A stretch of 64,000 nt of DNA from Siniperca chuatsi (taxonomy: Eukaryota; Chordata; Actinopteri; Centrarchiformes; Sinipercidae): contig NC_058046.1 in the NCBI RefSeq assembly GCF_020085105.1, forward strand, positions 29,937,175 through 30,001,174, in the 5' to 3' direction. The notes below the pieces were generated by a model, which worked only from the letters and a program-made list of their open reading frames with translations, searched no databases and had not been told where the DNA came from. Every line of letters starts with the position of its first letter. Position 1 is the first letter of the stretch. Below, in pieces: positions 51,165-61,204 of this stretch. Made by a program: the position numbers and the translations under genes.

Positions 51165-51875
51165 TCAGGTTTCGGGAGAGCGATGTTTCTCTAGCTGACG
51201 GGGATGGTGAGTGTGTGGTGGATGATCCTGGTGTTCCACCAAACATGTCCGCATACGGGTAGCCACCCTAATGGCTAACTGGATAAATCTTTCGAGGCCG
51301 ATGGTGTCTTCGTATGCTACCAGATGCAATCGTACGCGAGGCTCCAGTCCCTGACGGAAGGTTGTGATGAGGGATTGCTCGTTCCAACCGCTGGCTGCCG
51401 CGAGGGTTCGGAATTCCAGGGCGTAGTCCTGGATAGACCGCTGACCTTGCTTCAGCTGATATAACTTCTCACCAGCAGAGGAGTCACCAGCGGGTCGACC
51501 GAATACCTCGCGGAAGTGATCTAGAAAACTCGTCAGCGACTGGGTGACGGGTCCATCTTGTGACCAGATGGATTCTGCCCACTGCAACGCTCTCCCTTGC
51601 AGCTGAGATATAACGAATGCAATCTTGGAGCGTTCAGTGGGATATAGGGGCGATTGCATTTCCAGGACCAGGGTACACTGCAAAATGAATCCATTGCAGT
51701 CCTCCGCCAAGCCAGAGAAGGGCGCTGGTTTAGCCATGGGGCTGGAACAATGCGGAACTGCTGGAGTGACGGGAGCGGAAGCGGAAGCATTGGAGGAGGA
51801 CGTGGAAGATGGTGGAGCGTTGAGGCCACGGCGTAGGATCTCCACCAGCTCCTGGAAGGGGTCCGTGGCACTCAT
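51165..51875 (-). CDS. Gypsy gag (capsid-like), ends before zinc knuckle
   Basis: 236 residues, starting [19 protein letters not shown] about 35 bp inside the 5' LTR border. The central retrotransposon-gag region is [52 protein letters not shown] and [13 protein letters not shown]. Gag forms the particle that packages element RNA. It stops at TGA (51165-51167) just before the knuckle, which is in another frame at the start of pol. This is either a programmed frameshift or a single indel; many relatives fuse gag and pol. Confidence 0.88.
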   Translation of the reverse strand: MSATDPFQELVEILRRGLNAPPSSTSSSNASASAPVTPAVPHCSSPMAKPAPFSGLAEDCNGFILQCTLVLEMQSPLYPTERSKIAFVISQLQGRALQWAESIWSQDGPVTQSLTSFLDHFREVFGRPAGDSSAGEKLYQLKQGQRSIQDYALEFRTLAAASGWNEQSLITTFRQGLEPRVRLHLVAYEDTIGLERFIQLAIRVATRMRTCLVEHQDHPPHTHHPRQLEKHRSPET

Positions 51876-51909
51876 GTTGCAATCCTGTTCTTTCTATGGT
51901 CCGGTCTTC

Positions 51910-52414
51910 TGTTACGGAACAGACCAACCCGGAGACACAGGTAAGGTGATTTCGCAGGTATATTTATTACAGGGATAATAAGAGAACTGATGAGAGCATA
52001 GAAGATACCGTCCCTTGGATCACTGGTTGGAGTGAAGTGCAGGTGCTGGATAGCTGCCTACGAGGCGACGGGAACTGGATTCACCACACTGGTGACGGGA
52101 GACACTCCGGAGCCGGGTGAACACTGTTGTCCACAGGAGCCTGGAGTCGAGTGAAGGTTTTGCGAATCTTAGGAGACTGGAAACGTAGACTAGCGTCGTA
52201 GTAGAGTCCGTAGTACACTGAAGGTAGCAGGCGTAGCTCTGTTCTTTTAGTGAATGAGACCGGACACTGACTGAGGTGAGGAGCTGGGTTATGTAGGGAG
52301 TAGAGTGGTTGATTATGTGCAGGTGTGTGATGGATGACAGGTGCTGGTGATTAGTATTCTGGTGAGGAGGAACGGTGTGGCTGAGATGAAGTGGAGCCTG
52401 GCGTGTCTGTGACA
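51910..52414 (-). repeat. 5' LTR of the chromodomain Gypsy
   Basis: 505 bp, 503 of 505 positions identical to the 3' LTR by eye. It is the promoter-bearing LTR on the minus strand. The sequence just inside (51909 downward) should hold the primer-binding site; I could not match it to a tRNA. Confidence 0.95.
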
Positions 52415-52622
52415 GAATACTTATGTACATGTGATTTTTTCGGTTTTTATTTTTAATAAATTTGCAAAGATTTCAAACAAACTTCTTTCACATTGTCATT
52501 ATGGGGTATTGTTTGTAGAATTTTGAGGGAAAAAATTAATTTAATCCATTTTGGAAAAAGGCTGTAACATAACAAAATGTGGAAAAAGTGAAGCACTGTG
52601 AATACTTTTCTGATGCACTGTA

Positions 52623-53220
52623 TGCATGGAGAACAGTGGATTTTACAACCTCGTAATCTAAACTGTGATCTAGGGAAAGACTATTACATACTTCCAGAGC
52701 TTTACCTACTAATTTGCATTGTAACAGTATTGGCCACACATCCTTAGGTCAGTGTAAAGCAGATGCAATACGTTCAAATGTACAAAAGTAAGAATCAATC
52801 TCTGTTTCTCTGAATGGAGGAACAAGTGACACTTCCCTGCTGACGTCAAAGCTATCCTGAGGGGAGGGAGTAGGTGATGTACACTGATTGGGGTAGGCAG
52901 ATGCAAGGGGTTGTCCCCACTCCAGCTCTACAGCTCACGCCTGCAGGTGCATTGCCTTCCGCTCCAACTCTTTGTTTCTCACCACCAACTGGAGCTCCTC
53001 GGTAGTCATGCCAGGCAGAATCAAGGGGTCCCTGCGAGGTGGGGGAGGCTCAGGAAATACACCCTTCTCCCCTAATTTCAACAAGGATTTGCTTTAGGTG
53101 AGCTTTTTTTGGCATTTAAATGTATTTGTACCTCAAAGAAATTGGCAACAATCCACAAATCTGCTTTCTTCCTACAAGGGTTGCTTAACAGTGATTGCGC
53201 CGTATCCACATTGGGGGTGG
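52623..53220 (-). pseudogene. Gmr1-like gag N-terminal part
   Basis: Minus reading: CRKKADLWIVANFFEVQIHL near 53170, a helical stretch (TTEELQLVVRNKELERKAMH near 53010), VSLVPPFRETEIDSYFCTFE near 52820, then CKLVGKALEVCNSLSLDHSL near 52700. The gag pattern resembles the SCAN-like gag of Gmr1-type elements. It stops at the Tc1 TA (52621-52622) and resumes at 45375. Stops and frameshifts are present. Confidence 0.7.
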
Positions 53221-53499
53221 GGGCGGTTGGACTGTGGGTGCAGCCTTTGATGTAGTTAATTGCATTAATGAAGTAGTAAACTTCATTAGTAAACTTCATT
53301 AGATGTGCTATGTGTTATGAATATGTTTTGAAGTATGTCATACAGCTAACTTGTGCACTCATTGTATCGATTGAATCTACACAGAAAACTAATGTTGCAT
53401 GCCCAGACAAAGTATGATGTTACTTATAAATGACTGAAGATACAAGTGTTAAAACTGAAACTAAAAAGTGTGACAAAAGCATGTTAAAACATATAAAGT

Positions 53500-53876
53500 G
53501 TGTTATGTGTCAAAAGTATTAAATGTTATTAAAATAATGGTGTAAAAAACCTGCCTGGACTGGTCTGAACAGGCTCAGACAGGAAGAGATGGGGAATTCC
53601 CCAGACACCATTAAAATTAGCCTACTGTCCAAATAAGGCAAACATGACATCATTATTTCCGGGAGAAACACGAGTGATTTTTAAGAAAAGTAGTTGGGGG
53701 ATTCCCCAGAATAGGAGGGACGTTGTGGTGCACGAGGCTCTGAAATCACTTCGCATTGAATTCTGACCCTCTCTAGTGATTCATTTGGGTGCCTTGAGAC
53801 TCTGAATAAGTAGCAAAGTGTTGGAAAGGAACCCAGACTTGATCTCAGGCCCTGACCTGGACTCCTGACCCCAACA
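53500..53876 (+). repeat. candidate ERV LTR end with leader
   Basis: A stretch ending CCTGACCCCAACA is followed by TTACTTGGCGAGCCAACTGC, whose TGGCGAGCC resembles a retroviral primer-binding site next to a 5' LTR. The left border of the LTR is not defined and no partner LTR is visible, so this rests on architecture only. It sits 5' of the pol remnant in the same orientation. Confidence 0.4.
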
Positions 53877-54149
53877 TTACTTGGCGAGCCAACTGCCAGG
53901 AGAGATAAAGGACCCCCAACCTGGGTGGATCAACCTGCATCTCAGAACAAGGGCCCACACAAAATTTAGAGGTAAGCAGAGACATTTTTTCTGCAGATTC
54001 TAAGTGTGTCTGAGTGCAGGATTTCCGCCAAGGTGAGGAAAATCAGAATATCTCTTCTCTAAAGAACCTAGTTAAAATCATTAACAAACATAAATGAAGT
54101 AAAGCATTACAATTTTTACATTTTGAATACATTTACTAAAAGAACACTG

Positions 54150-54680
54150 TATATGAACGTATAGCAGATGAAGCTGCAAAACGAGCAGCAGTGGGCAATA
54201 GTATGGGCCCTCTGTTGGTAGCTGAAGATTTCAAGCCTCTAACAACTCTGTCTTACCTTACATTGGATAGGGCCAACCCTCATGAGAAGTCGGTGTGGGT
54301 GAAAAGGGGTGCTATCAAGATCACACAGGATGGTCCCCAAAAAGGTTTATGGAGGAGCAGTCATGGACACTTTGTGTTGCCTCTGTCATTAGCACAGTTT
54401 GCTATTCGGAATGCGCATGGTCAGGACCATTGCGCAAGGGGGCAGGTCCTTAAACATCTTCAAGCAGCCCGGTGGTCACCATTTTTAGCAGCTAATGTTG
54501 ATAGAGCATTGCATGAATGTGAAGTGTGTGTACAATACAACACTAGAAAAGCCCAATTGCACAATCTGTAACCACATAGATATGATTCAGCGAATAGGAA
54601 GAATGAGATACATTCTAGTGATAGTTGACAGATTTAGTAGGTGGGTTGAGGCGACACCAACAGCACGACCAGACTTCAGA
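54150..54680 (+). pseudogene. endogenous retrovirus pol remnant (RNase H end, integrase start)
   Basis: ADEAAKRAAVGN is the RNase H C-terminus; LRPxLxxHG-type linker sequence follows, then the integrase HHCC finger region (HGQDHCARGQVLKHLQAARW, ALHECEVCVQYNT). After a frameshift at about 54570 the core start VIVDRFSRWVEA appears. It is cut off at about 54690 by a LINE tail. The RT and the rest of integrase are missing. It resembles fish endogenous retroviruses more than Gypsy. Not functional. Confidence 0.75.
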
Positions 54681-54684
54681 GCAG

Positions 54685-54895
54685 TACAGACAGGTTCTGT
54701 CCAAGGTTTCTGCCCTCTTAAAGGAAGTTTTTCCTTGCCACTGTCGCCAAAGGCTTGCTCATGGTGGGATTTGTTGGGTCTCTGTAATTAATATTATAAA
54801 GAGTACAGTCTAGACCTCCTCTATAGGAAAGGTGCAATGAGATAACCTCTGTTATGAATTGGCGCTATATAAATAAAATTTAATTGAATTTAACT
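54685..54895 (+). repeat. L2-like LINE 3' tail, + orientation
   Basis: GTTCTGTCCAAGGTTTCTGC, CCTTGCCACTGTCGCC, TCTAGACCTCCTCTATAGGA and GGCGCTATATAAATAAAATT are the inverted form of the tails at 2878, 7568 and 9556. It ends in an AATTGAATTTAA run and inserted into the retroviral integrase remnant. Confidence 0.85.
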
Positions 54896-54989
54896 GAACA
54901 GTAGCTAAATTCTTGTACAGTAGCTAAATTCTTCTGACTGAAACCCACTTTTAAAAAGTGGTGAAACCATTATTCTACTTGTGAAAATT

Positions 54990-56185
54990 AAGTGGTTTTT
55001 GATTGGACCTGGTCCAATGTGGTCTAGTCATGAAAAAAAGCAGCATTTTCACTAAAAAAAAAATAAAGCTTTCATAAATCTGAAACTGTGTCTTAAAGAG
55101 TCTCTGTCTTCTCCTGGATCATCTAGTCCAGATGTGACAAGTCTAGGTATATTGAGTTTTGATATGAACCTGGTCCAATGTGGTCTAGATGTGAAAAAAG
55201 GATTGAGATCGCCCTTTTTTTCATTTTCACAACTAGAATAAAGTAATATAAAGTAATAAAACTGAAACTGTGTTTAAAGAATCTTTAGCCTCTCTGGGAT
55301 AATCTACTCCAAATTTGACAAGTCTAGGTATAGTGGTATAGTGGACCTGGTCCAATGTGGTCTAGTCATGAAAAAAAGCAGCATTTTCATTAAAAAAAAA
55401 ATAAAGCTTTCATAAATCTGAAACTGTGTCTTAAAGAGTCTCTGTCTTCTCCTGGATCATCTAGTCCAGATGTGACAAGTCTAGGTATATTGAGTTTTGA
55501 TATGAACCTGGTCCAATGTGGTCTAGATGTGAAAAAAGGATTGAGATCGCCCTTTTTTTCATTTTCACAACTAGAATAAAGTAATATAAAGTAATAAAAC
55601 TGAAACTGTGTTTAAAGAATCTTTAGCCTCTCTGGGATAATCTACTCCAAATTTGACAAGTCTAGGTATAGTGGTATAGTGGACCTGGTCCAATGTGGTC
55701 TAAGCATGAAAAAAAAAGTAAAATCACACTTTTTTGTATTTTCACAAATAGAATAAAGGTTTCACAAATCTGAAACTGTGTCTTAAAGAGTCTCTCTCTT
55801 CTCTGGGATAATCTAGTCCAGATATGACAAGTCTAGGTTTAGTGGGTTTTGATCTGAACCTGGGCCAGTGTGGTCTAGATGTGAAAAAAAGCAGTGAAAT
55901 CTGCCTTGATATTCACAAATCAAATAAAGGCTTCACAAACCTGTAACTGTATTTTAAAGAATCTTTAGCCTCTCTGGGATAATCAAGTCCAGATATGACA
56001 AGTCTAGGTTTATTGGGTTTTGATCTGAACCTGGTCCAATGTGGTGTAGATGTAAAAAAAAAAAAAAAGAGCAGTGAAATTGCCTTTTTTTCCATTTTCA
56101 CAAATACAATAAGGGTTTTACGAACCTGAAACTGTGTTTTTAAGAATGTTTAGCCTCTCTGGGATAATCTAATCCTGTTTTGACA
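54990..56185 (+). repeat. satellite array, ~160-178-bp monomers
   Basis: The core CCTGGTCCAATGTGGTCTAG recurs at about 55008, 55169, 55346, 55507, 55684, 55862 (variant) and 56030. Each monomer has a poly-A stretch, AAACTGTGTxTTAAAGA, CTCTxGGATAATCTA and GACAAGTCTAGGT. Within it, 55005-55342 and 55343-55680 form an almost identical 338-bp two-monomer unit. No coding potential. Confidence 0.92.
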
Positions 56186-56565
56186 AGTCTAGACTTGTCA
56201 AATAGACCTGTGTGCTAGACTTGTGCTAGACTTGTGTTAGGTTAAATATCAGTCAATCCATGTTGAAGTTGCATGTGTTATAGTGTAGAGTATGTTTATC
56301 TATAAAATATCCATTGGACTGGGACCACATCTGTTTGGAACATTATGGGGCTCCAGGGTTAGGAATGACATCTTATGAGGTAATGTAAAGGACAGGGCTC
56401 CAATGAAAAAGAGTTTCCAGATGTGTCTTGGGGGTCCAGGAAAGTAAGATAAATATGTTTTGAAGGTAACCAAGAAGGGTGGCCCCAACTACAGTTAAAG
56501 GTCAATGTCTAGAATGGTATATATACGATAAGCTTTTCTTGGTTCTTTGAGTGTTCCTTGTACTG
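56186..56565. other. non-array sequence between satellite blocks
   Basis: Starts with short GACTTGTGCTAGACTTGTG repeats, then unassigned sequence up to the solo LTR. Confidence 0.4.
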
Positions 56566-56901
56566 TGTTATGAACAGAAAGGCAGGAGACACCGATAGGG
56601 AGACAGATGTAGGTTTATATGGAGATATATATATTATAGCCAGAACAGACAGGATAGCAGGTATGGAGAAGGGGAAGTCAGTGAAGAGTGAGGACTCGCT
56701 GGCGTGAAGATCGCTGGAGAGGGATGTAGGGGTGATAAAGAATAGCATGTGGAGTCCTTAGATTAACGAGGTCGGAACACTGGCTGCGGTTAGTGTTGGG
56801 CTTTTATGCTGGCTGTGATTAGGTGCTGATGGGGAGCAGGAGTGTGATAGGGAGCAGGTGTGCTTGATTAACAGAAAGTGGAGCCTGGTGTATCCGTGAC
56901 A
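56566..56901 (-). repeat. Gypsy solo LTR (336 bp)
   Basis: Begins TGTTATGAACAGAAAGGCAG and ends GTGGAGCCTGGTGTATCCGT plus GACA, parallel in layout to the 505-bp LTR (TGTTACGGAACAG...GTGGAGCCTGGCGTGTCTGTGACA). Flanks TACTG (56561-56565) and TAATG (56902-56906) match at 4/5, a plausible decayed target-site duplication. No internal region is present. Confidence 0.7.
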
Positions 56902-57004
56902 TAATGCTCCTCAGCTGATAATATATCCCACCTGATTGAAGGTCGACTTGTGATTCTGTGTATGTGTCCTGTCATGTCAATCTCTCGGCAAAGAATCTTA
57001 CCCA

Positions 57005-57505
57005 TCACTACATATAGTGGGTTTTGATCTGAACCTGGTCCAGTGTGGTCTAGCATTGAAATCACCCTTTTTTCATTTTAACAAATAGAATAAAGGTTTC
57101 ACAAATCTTAAACTGTGTTTTAAAGAATCTTTAGCCTTTCTGGGATAATCTAGTCCAGATGTGACAAGTCTAGGTTTAGTGGGTTTTGATCTGAACCAGG
57201 TCTAATGTGGTCTAGGCATGAAAAAAACAGTGAAATCGCCTTTTTTTTTCATTTTCACAAATAGAATAAACGTTTCACAAATCTGGAAATGTGTTTTAAG
57301 AATGTTTAGCCTCTCTGGGATAATTTAGTCCCGATTTGACAAGTCTAGGTATAGTGGGTTCTGATCTGAACCTGGTCCAATGTGGTGTAGATGTCAAAAA
57401 AGCAGTGAAATCGCCCTGTTTTGCATTTTCAGAAATAGAATCAAGGTTCCACAAATCTGAAATTGTGCCTTTAAAAGACTCTGGCTTATCTGGGATAATC
57501 TAGTT
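57005..57505 (+). repeat. satellite array, right block (three diverged monomers)
   Basis: The core is at about 57036, 57195 and 57373, same monomer family as 54990-56185. Monomers here differ more from one another. The array ends at about 57505 where Gypsy sequence starts. Confidence 0.88.
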
Positions 57506-57770
57506 CCTCCTGTCGACCCTCCAGGTCTATCCAGATGGGCTTAATGGAACTCCCTCACCAGACGAGGATCGAGGATGAGGGAGCGTGAGATCCAGGACCT
57601 CTCCTCCGGACCGTATCCCTCCCAGTCCACTAGGCACTGGAATCGGCGCACGTCCAGTAGTCGCCAGACGGATTACACTGGATGCTCATCAATGACCAGG
57701 TGGAGGGGGATCGGAAGGAGCACACAGAGTGCTGGAGAAGACTGGTTTCAGTTGGAGCGGGGTAGTCTTA
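57506..57770 (-). pseudogene. Gypsy chromodomain fragment
   Basis: Minus reading near 57690-57570 gives [16 protein letters not shown] and [10 protein letters not shown], the C-terminal half of a chromodomain almost identical in pattern to that at 47.8 kb, plus a decayed N-terminal half. No LTR or other pol part is attached. Confidence 0.8.
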
Positions 57771-58290
57771 GTCTGACCGAGTGAGTAGTAGTGCGCATGC
57801 GCCAACGTGCATGCTGCCTGTTGCCGTAGCTCTGTCTCGTCGTTTTACTTTTTCCAACTTTTAGCTTTCCCTTTTCTTCCAAACTTAAGTAACTTGTGCG
57901 TAAGTATAATTTAAACTACACTCTTTACGAAAATGAGAGTAGAAAGTGTTTTAGTACTTTTTAGCCGTGGAACTTCTTCTCCTGCTACTCGGTCAGGGCA
58001 CCGCTGCAGATCAGCTGTTTGGCTGCATTGTTTACACCAGGGAACAGCTGATTGTGCTGAAGCCAAGCGGCATGGCGCCCAGGACAACCGATATCCCCAC
58101 AGAGATCTGGAGGAGGACACACCGAGGATGCAGAGGTGGAACCAAGCGGCGAGGGAAGAGAGAGGGGTGCAGACAAAAGAGACTTAAGAACAAGAGATTT
58201 ATGCCGTGTCTGCCTTCTCTTGTCATGGGCAACTTGAGATCGCTGGTGAATAAAATGGACCGCCGTTAGCTCGGAATCAGACAGAGTTCC

Positions 58291-58731
58291 GTGAGTTTGA
58301 TGTGCTTCTCAGAGACATGGCTGCACCAGGATATCCTGGACCATAACGTTTCCATCGATGGCTTTCAGACTGTTCGGGCCGACAGGGATCACACCGGGAG
58401 CGGTAAGCGGAAAGGCAGCGGGCTTGCTGTTCTGTTTAACAACAGATGGTGTAACCCTGGTCACGTTACTATCAAGCAGAGTATCTGTAGCCCGGACATT
58501 GAACTGTTAGCTGTGAGACTCCGGCCATATTATCTGCCATTCTCACATGCCATTGTTGTGGCTGTTTACATCCCCCCTTCTGCTAACCCGGCATCGGCGT
58601 GCAACGCCATTCACACCGCCATAGCACAACTACAGACTCAACACCCGAGTGCACTCATATTAATCTTGGGTGACTTCAACCATGTCCGTGTTTCCACAAC
58701 ACTGACTAATTTCACCCAGTATGTGAGTTGA
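58291..58731 (+). pseudogene. LINE endonuclease domain
   Basis: CFSETWLHQDILD, RADRDHTGSGKRKGSGLAVL, IELLAVRLRPYYLP, VYIPPSANP and LGDFNH, the AP-endonuclease fold that nicks target DNA. The frame stops right after TQYVS. The expected remainder (D-x-x-Y...SDH) and part of the linker are absent, about 150 residues by comparison with relatives, indicating an internal deletion near 58731-58760. Confidence 0.85.
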
Positions 58732-58776
58732 AGGACGCATACAGCTGAGTGCATCACTGGCTACATTAACTTCTGT

Positions 58777-60562
58777 GTGGACTGCAATGTCCCAACTAAG
58801 ATGTTCCATTGTTATCCGAATAACAAACCGTGGGTAACAAAGGACATCAAAAACATCCTGAATGCCATGAGGGCAATCCAGGCCGACCTGAAGGTGAAGA
58901 TCAGGGAGGCCAAGGAGAGGTACAGGAGGAAGATGGAGTGGAAACTCCAGCAGAACAACATGAGTGAGGTCTGGAGTGGCATGAAGACCATCACTGGCTT
59001 CAGACTGACTGGTAGCAGAGGAGTTGAAGGCAGCTTGGACAGGGCCAACAAACTTAATCTGTTCTTTAACAGATTTGACACACCGGCTCCTGCTCATCCC
59101 CCCTTTAACCCAGCTGTTGTCGGCCCCCAAGCTCCTCTGAATACTCTGCTCTCCCCTCCCCATCAGGCCAACGGCTCTCTTCACACTAATGACTCCCCCC
59201 TCCCCCACATGTAACCTCTGCTGTGTGCCTGACCAGGTGAGAGGAAAGCTGATGAAACTCCACTTAAACAAGGCTGCAGGCCCAGACGGAGTTAGCCCCG
59301 GGGTGCTAAAAGCGTGTGCCCCCCAGCTATGTGGAGTCCTTCAACATGTCTTCAACCTGAGCCGGAGTCTTCAAAGGGTCCCTGTTCTGTGGAAGACATC
59401 TTGCCTCGTTCCTGTGCCGAAGACGCCGCGTCCCAGTGGCTCCAGGGACTACAGACCGGTGGCACTAACCTCCCACATAATGAAGACCCTGGAGAGATTA
59501 GTGCTGGAACAACTGCGGCCTATGGTCAGACCCCTCCTGGACCCCCTTTAGTTCGCCTACCAGCCCCGGCTGGGAGTTGAGGATGCCATCATCTTCCTGC
59601 TGAACCGCATCCACACCCACCTGGACAAACCGGCAAGCACGGTGAGGATCATGTTTTTTGACTTCTTCAGTGCTTTCAACACCATCCGGCCAGCCCTGCT
59701 GGGTGAGAAGTTGGCAGCGATGCAGGTGGATGCCCCCCTCGTGTCCTGGATTGTGGACTACCTGACTGGCAGACCACAGCACGTGCGCCTGCAGCACTGT
59801 GTGTCGGACAGCGTGGTCAGCAACACTGGGGCCCCTCAAGGGACTGTCCTCTCTCACTTCCACCATCTACACCATGGACTTCAGCTACCACATGGAGTCC
59901 TGCCACCTTCAGAAGTTTTCTGATGATTCTGCTATGGTGGGATGTACCAGCGGTGGTGATGAGACTGAGTACAGGGCTGTGGTGGGGAACTTTGTCTCAT
60001 GGCGACAAAGTCTAAGGAGCTGGTTGTGGATCTGCAAAGGGCCAAGGCACCAGTGACCCCGGTTTCCATCCAGGGGTTCAGTGTGGACATGGTAGAGGAT
60101 TACAAGTACTTGGGAGTACACATGGACAATAAACTGAACTGGGCTAAGAACACTCAAGCTCTGTACAGGAAGGGCCAGAGCCGCCTCTATTTTCTGAGGA
60201 CGCTGAGGTCCTTCAACATCTGCCGGACAATGCTGAAGATGTTTTATGAGTCTGTGGTGGCCAGTGCTATCCTGTATGCTGTTGCATCCTGGGGCAGCAG
60301 GTTGAGGGTAGCGGACACTAACAGACTCAACAAACTGATCCGTAAGGCCAGTGACATTGTGGGGGTGGAGCTGGACTCTCTGGCGGTGGTGTCAGAGAGG
60401 AGGATGCTGGCCAAACTACATGCCATCTTGGACAGTGTCTCCCACCTACTCCATGACGTGCTGGTCAAGCAAAGGAGTACCTTCAGCGGAAGACTCATCC
60501 CCCCAAAAAGTACCACAGAGCACCACAGGAAGTCATTCCTGCCTGTGGCCATCAAACTCTAA
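58777..60562 (+). pseudogene. LINE reverse transcriptase and C-terminal region
   Basis: Linker NNKPWVTKDIKNIL and a charged helix (LKVKIREAKERYRRKMEWKL). RT: NKAAGPDGVSPGVLKAC, VPVPKTPRPSGSRDYRPVAL, a TAG at 59552-59554, FFDFFSAFNTIRPALL, NTGAPQGTVLS, a frameshift, then FSDDS. After another shift: ELVVDLQRAKAPVTPVSIQG, YKYLGVHMDNKLNW and the C-terminal FLPVAIKL at 60530-60559. The catalytic motif region is recognisable but one nonsense codon and at least two frameshifts inactivate it. Confidence 0.87.
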
Positions 60563-61029
60563 CTCCTCCCTCTGACCCTAAGTCATTAAACTGGATATTG
60601 ATCATTACATCTCTGCAATACTTGACATACTTGACATAATTGTGCAATATCCTGTGTAATACTCCTGTGCAATATTTTAGTTTAAAATTCCTTATTTATT
60701 GATATTGATATTACTCATACCTCTACTACTGCTGTGCAATATCCTCCATCTCATTATAACCTTAATAAGCTACACTTAACTTGACAGTTCATGCACTATT
60801 ACCTTATACCGTATTATTATCATCACCCGGTAAACCCACTTGGTACTTCACACTTATTTTATTTTATACTTATACCCACTTCGTACTTAATTTATTTTCT
60901 AACCTGTATTATAGTGTATTATATTTTTTGCTAGTACTTTTATTCCTGTGTGCGCTGACGTAAAGGCGAGCTGCTGTAACAAAAGAGTTTCCCCTCGGGG
61001 ATCAATAAAGTATTTCTGATTCTGATAAA

Positions 61030-61200
61030 GAATCGTAATTTTTTTGCCTGAAATTGTACCAACTACCATGATGAATCTCCCCTCTTTATCCTTGTATACT
61101 TGCTTCACATTAAAAAAGACTGACTTGGCAAACATGACTGCAACACCTCTCCTCTTCCCCTTGTTGTATGAGGCACTAAAAACTTGGTCCACCCATTCCC
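61030..61200 (-). pseudogene. L1-like LINE endonuclease fragment
   Basis: Minus reading: WVDQVFSASYNKGKRRGVAV, MFAKSVFFNVKQV and GRFIMVVGTISGKKITI match the middle of the L1/Tx1 endonuclease (the RGVAVL block). Only about 57 codons remain. Confidence 0.75.
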
Positions 61201-61204
61201 TTCT

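Larger units (their letters stand above)
47115..52414 (-). mobile_element. chromodomain Ty3/Gypsy element with two LTRs and 5-bp duplication
   Basis: LTRs of 505 bp at 47115-47619 and 51910-52414 both run TG...CA. GAATA lies at 47110-47114 and 52415-52419, a perfect 5-bp target-site duplication inside Tc1 sequence. Internal genes on the minus strand are gag, zinc knuckle, protease, RT, RNase H, integrase and chromodomain, the usual chromovirus order. The polypurine tract lies next to the 3' LTR (a C-run at 47621-47630 on +). It is the youngest insertion in the nest. Confidence 0.95.
45376..52620 (-). mobile_element. Tc1-like transposon, interrupted by LTR elements
   Basis: Inverted ends CAGTGCATCTGGAAAGTATT (45376) and, inverted, AATACTTTTCTGATGCACTG (to 52620), extending at least 60 bp. 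They are flanked by the TA duplication at 45374-45375 and 52621-52622. Without the inserted LTR sequences (about 46780-47100 and 47115-52414) the body is about 1.6 kb, the usual Tc1 length. It inserted into gag of the Gmr1-like element. Confidence 0.9.
43520..53220 (-). mobile_element. Gmr1-like Ty3/Gypsy retrotransposon, fragmented and split
   Basis: Minus-strand order: gag (53220-52623 and, beyond an insertion, 45375-45121), zinc knuckle (45117-44776), integrase C-terminal part (44770-44367), a post-integrase region (44379-44092), then reverse transcriptase (44070-43520). Integrase upstream of RT is the diagnostic order of Gmr1-like elements, a deuterostome Ty3/Gypsy group with copia-like domain order. 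Protease and the integrase core are missing at about 44775. RNase H and LTRs were not found. A Tc1 transposon split gag at a TA. Confidence 0.75.
57771..61020 (+). mobile_element. jockey-superfamily LINE (CR1/L2/Rex1 group), disabled
   Basis: 5' region (57780-58290, decayed), endonuclease (58291-58731), an internal deletion, linker (58777-59214), RT (59220-60050), C-terminal region (60000-60562), and 3'UTR ending GGGATCAATAAAGTATTTCT with short TCTGAT repeats at about 61005-61025. The family matches the tail at 41990-42190. Clade assignment beyond the superfamily is uncertain. Confidence 0.85.

Noticed and set aside
58660..59271. 203-residue minus-strand ORF
   Set aside because: It opposes the LINE linker/RT coding on the + strand, which has clear domain motifs; the minus frame has none.
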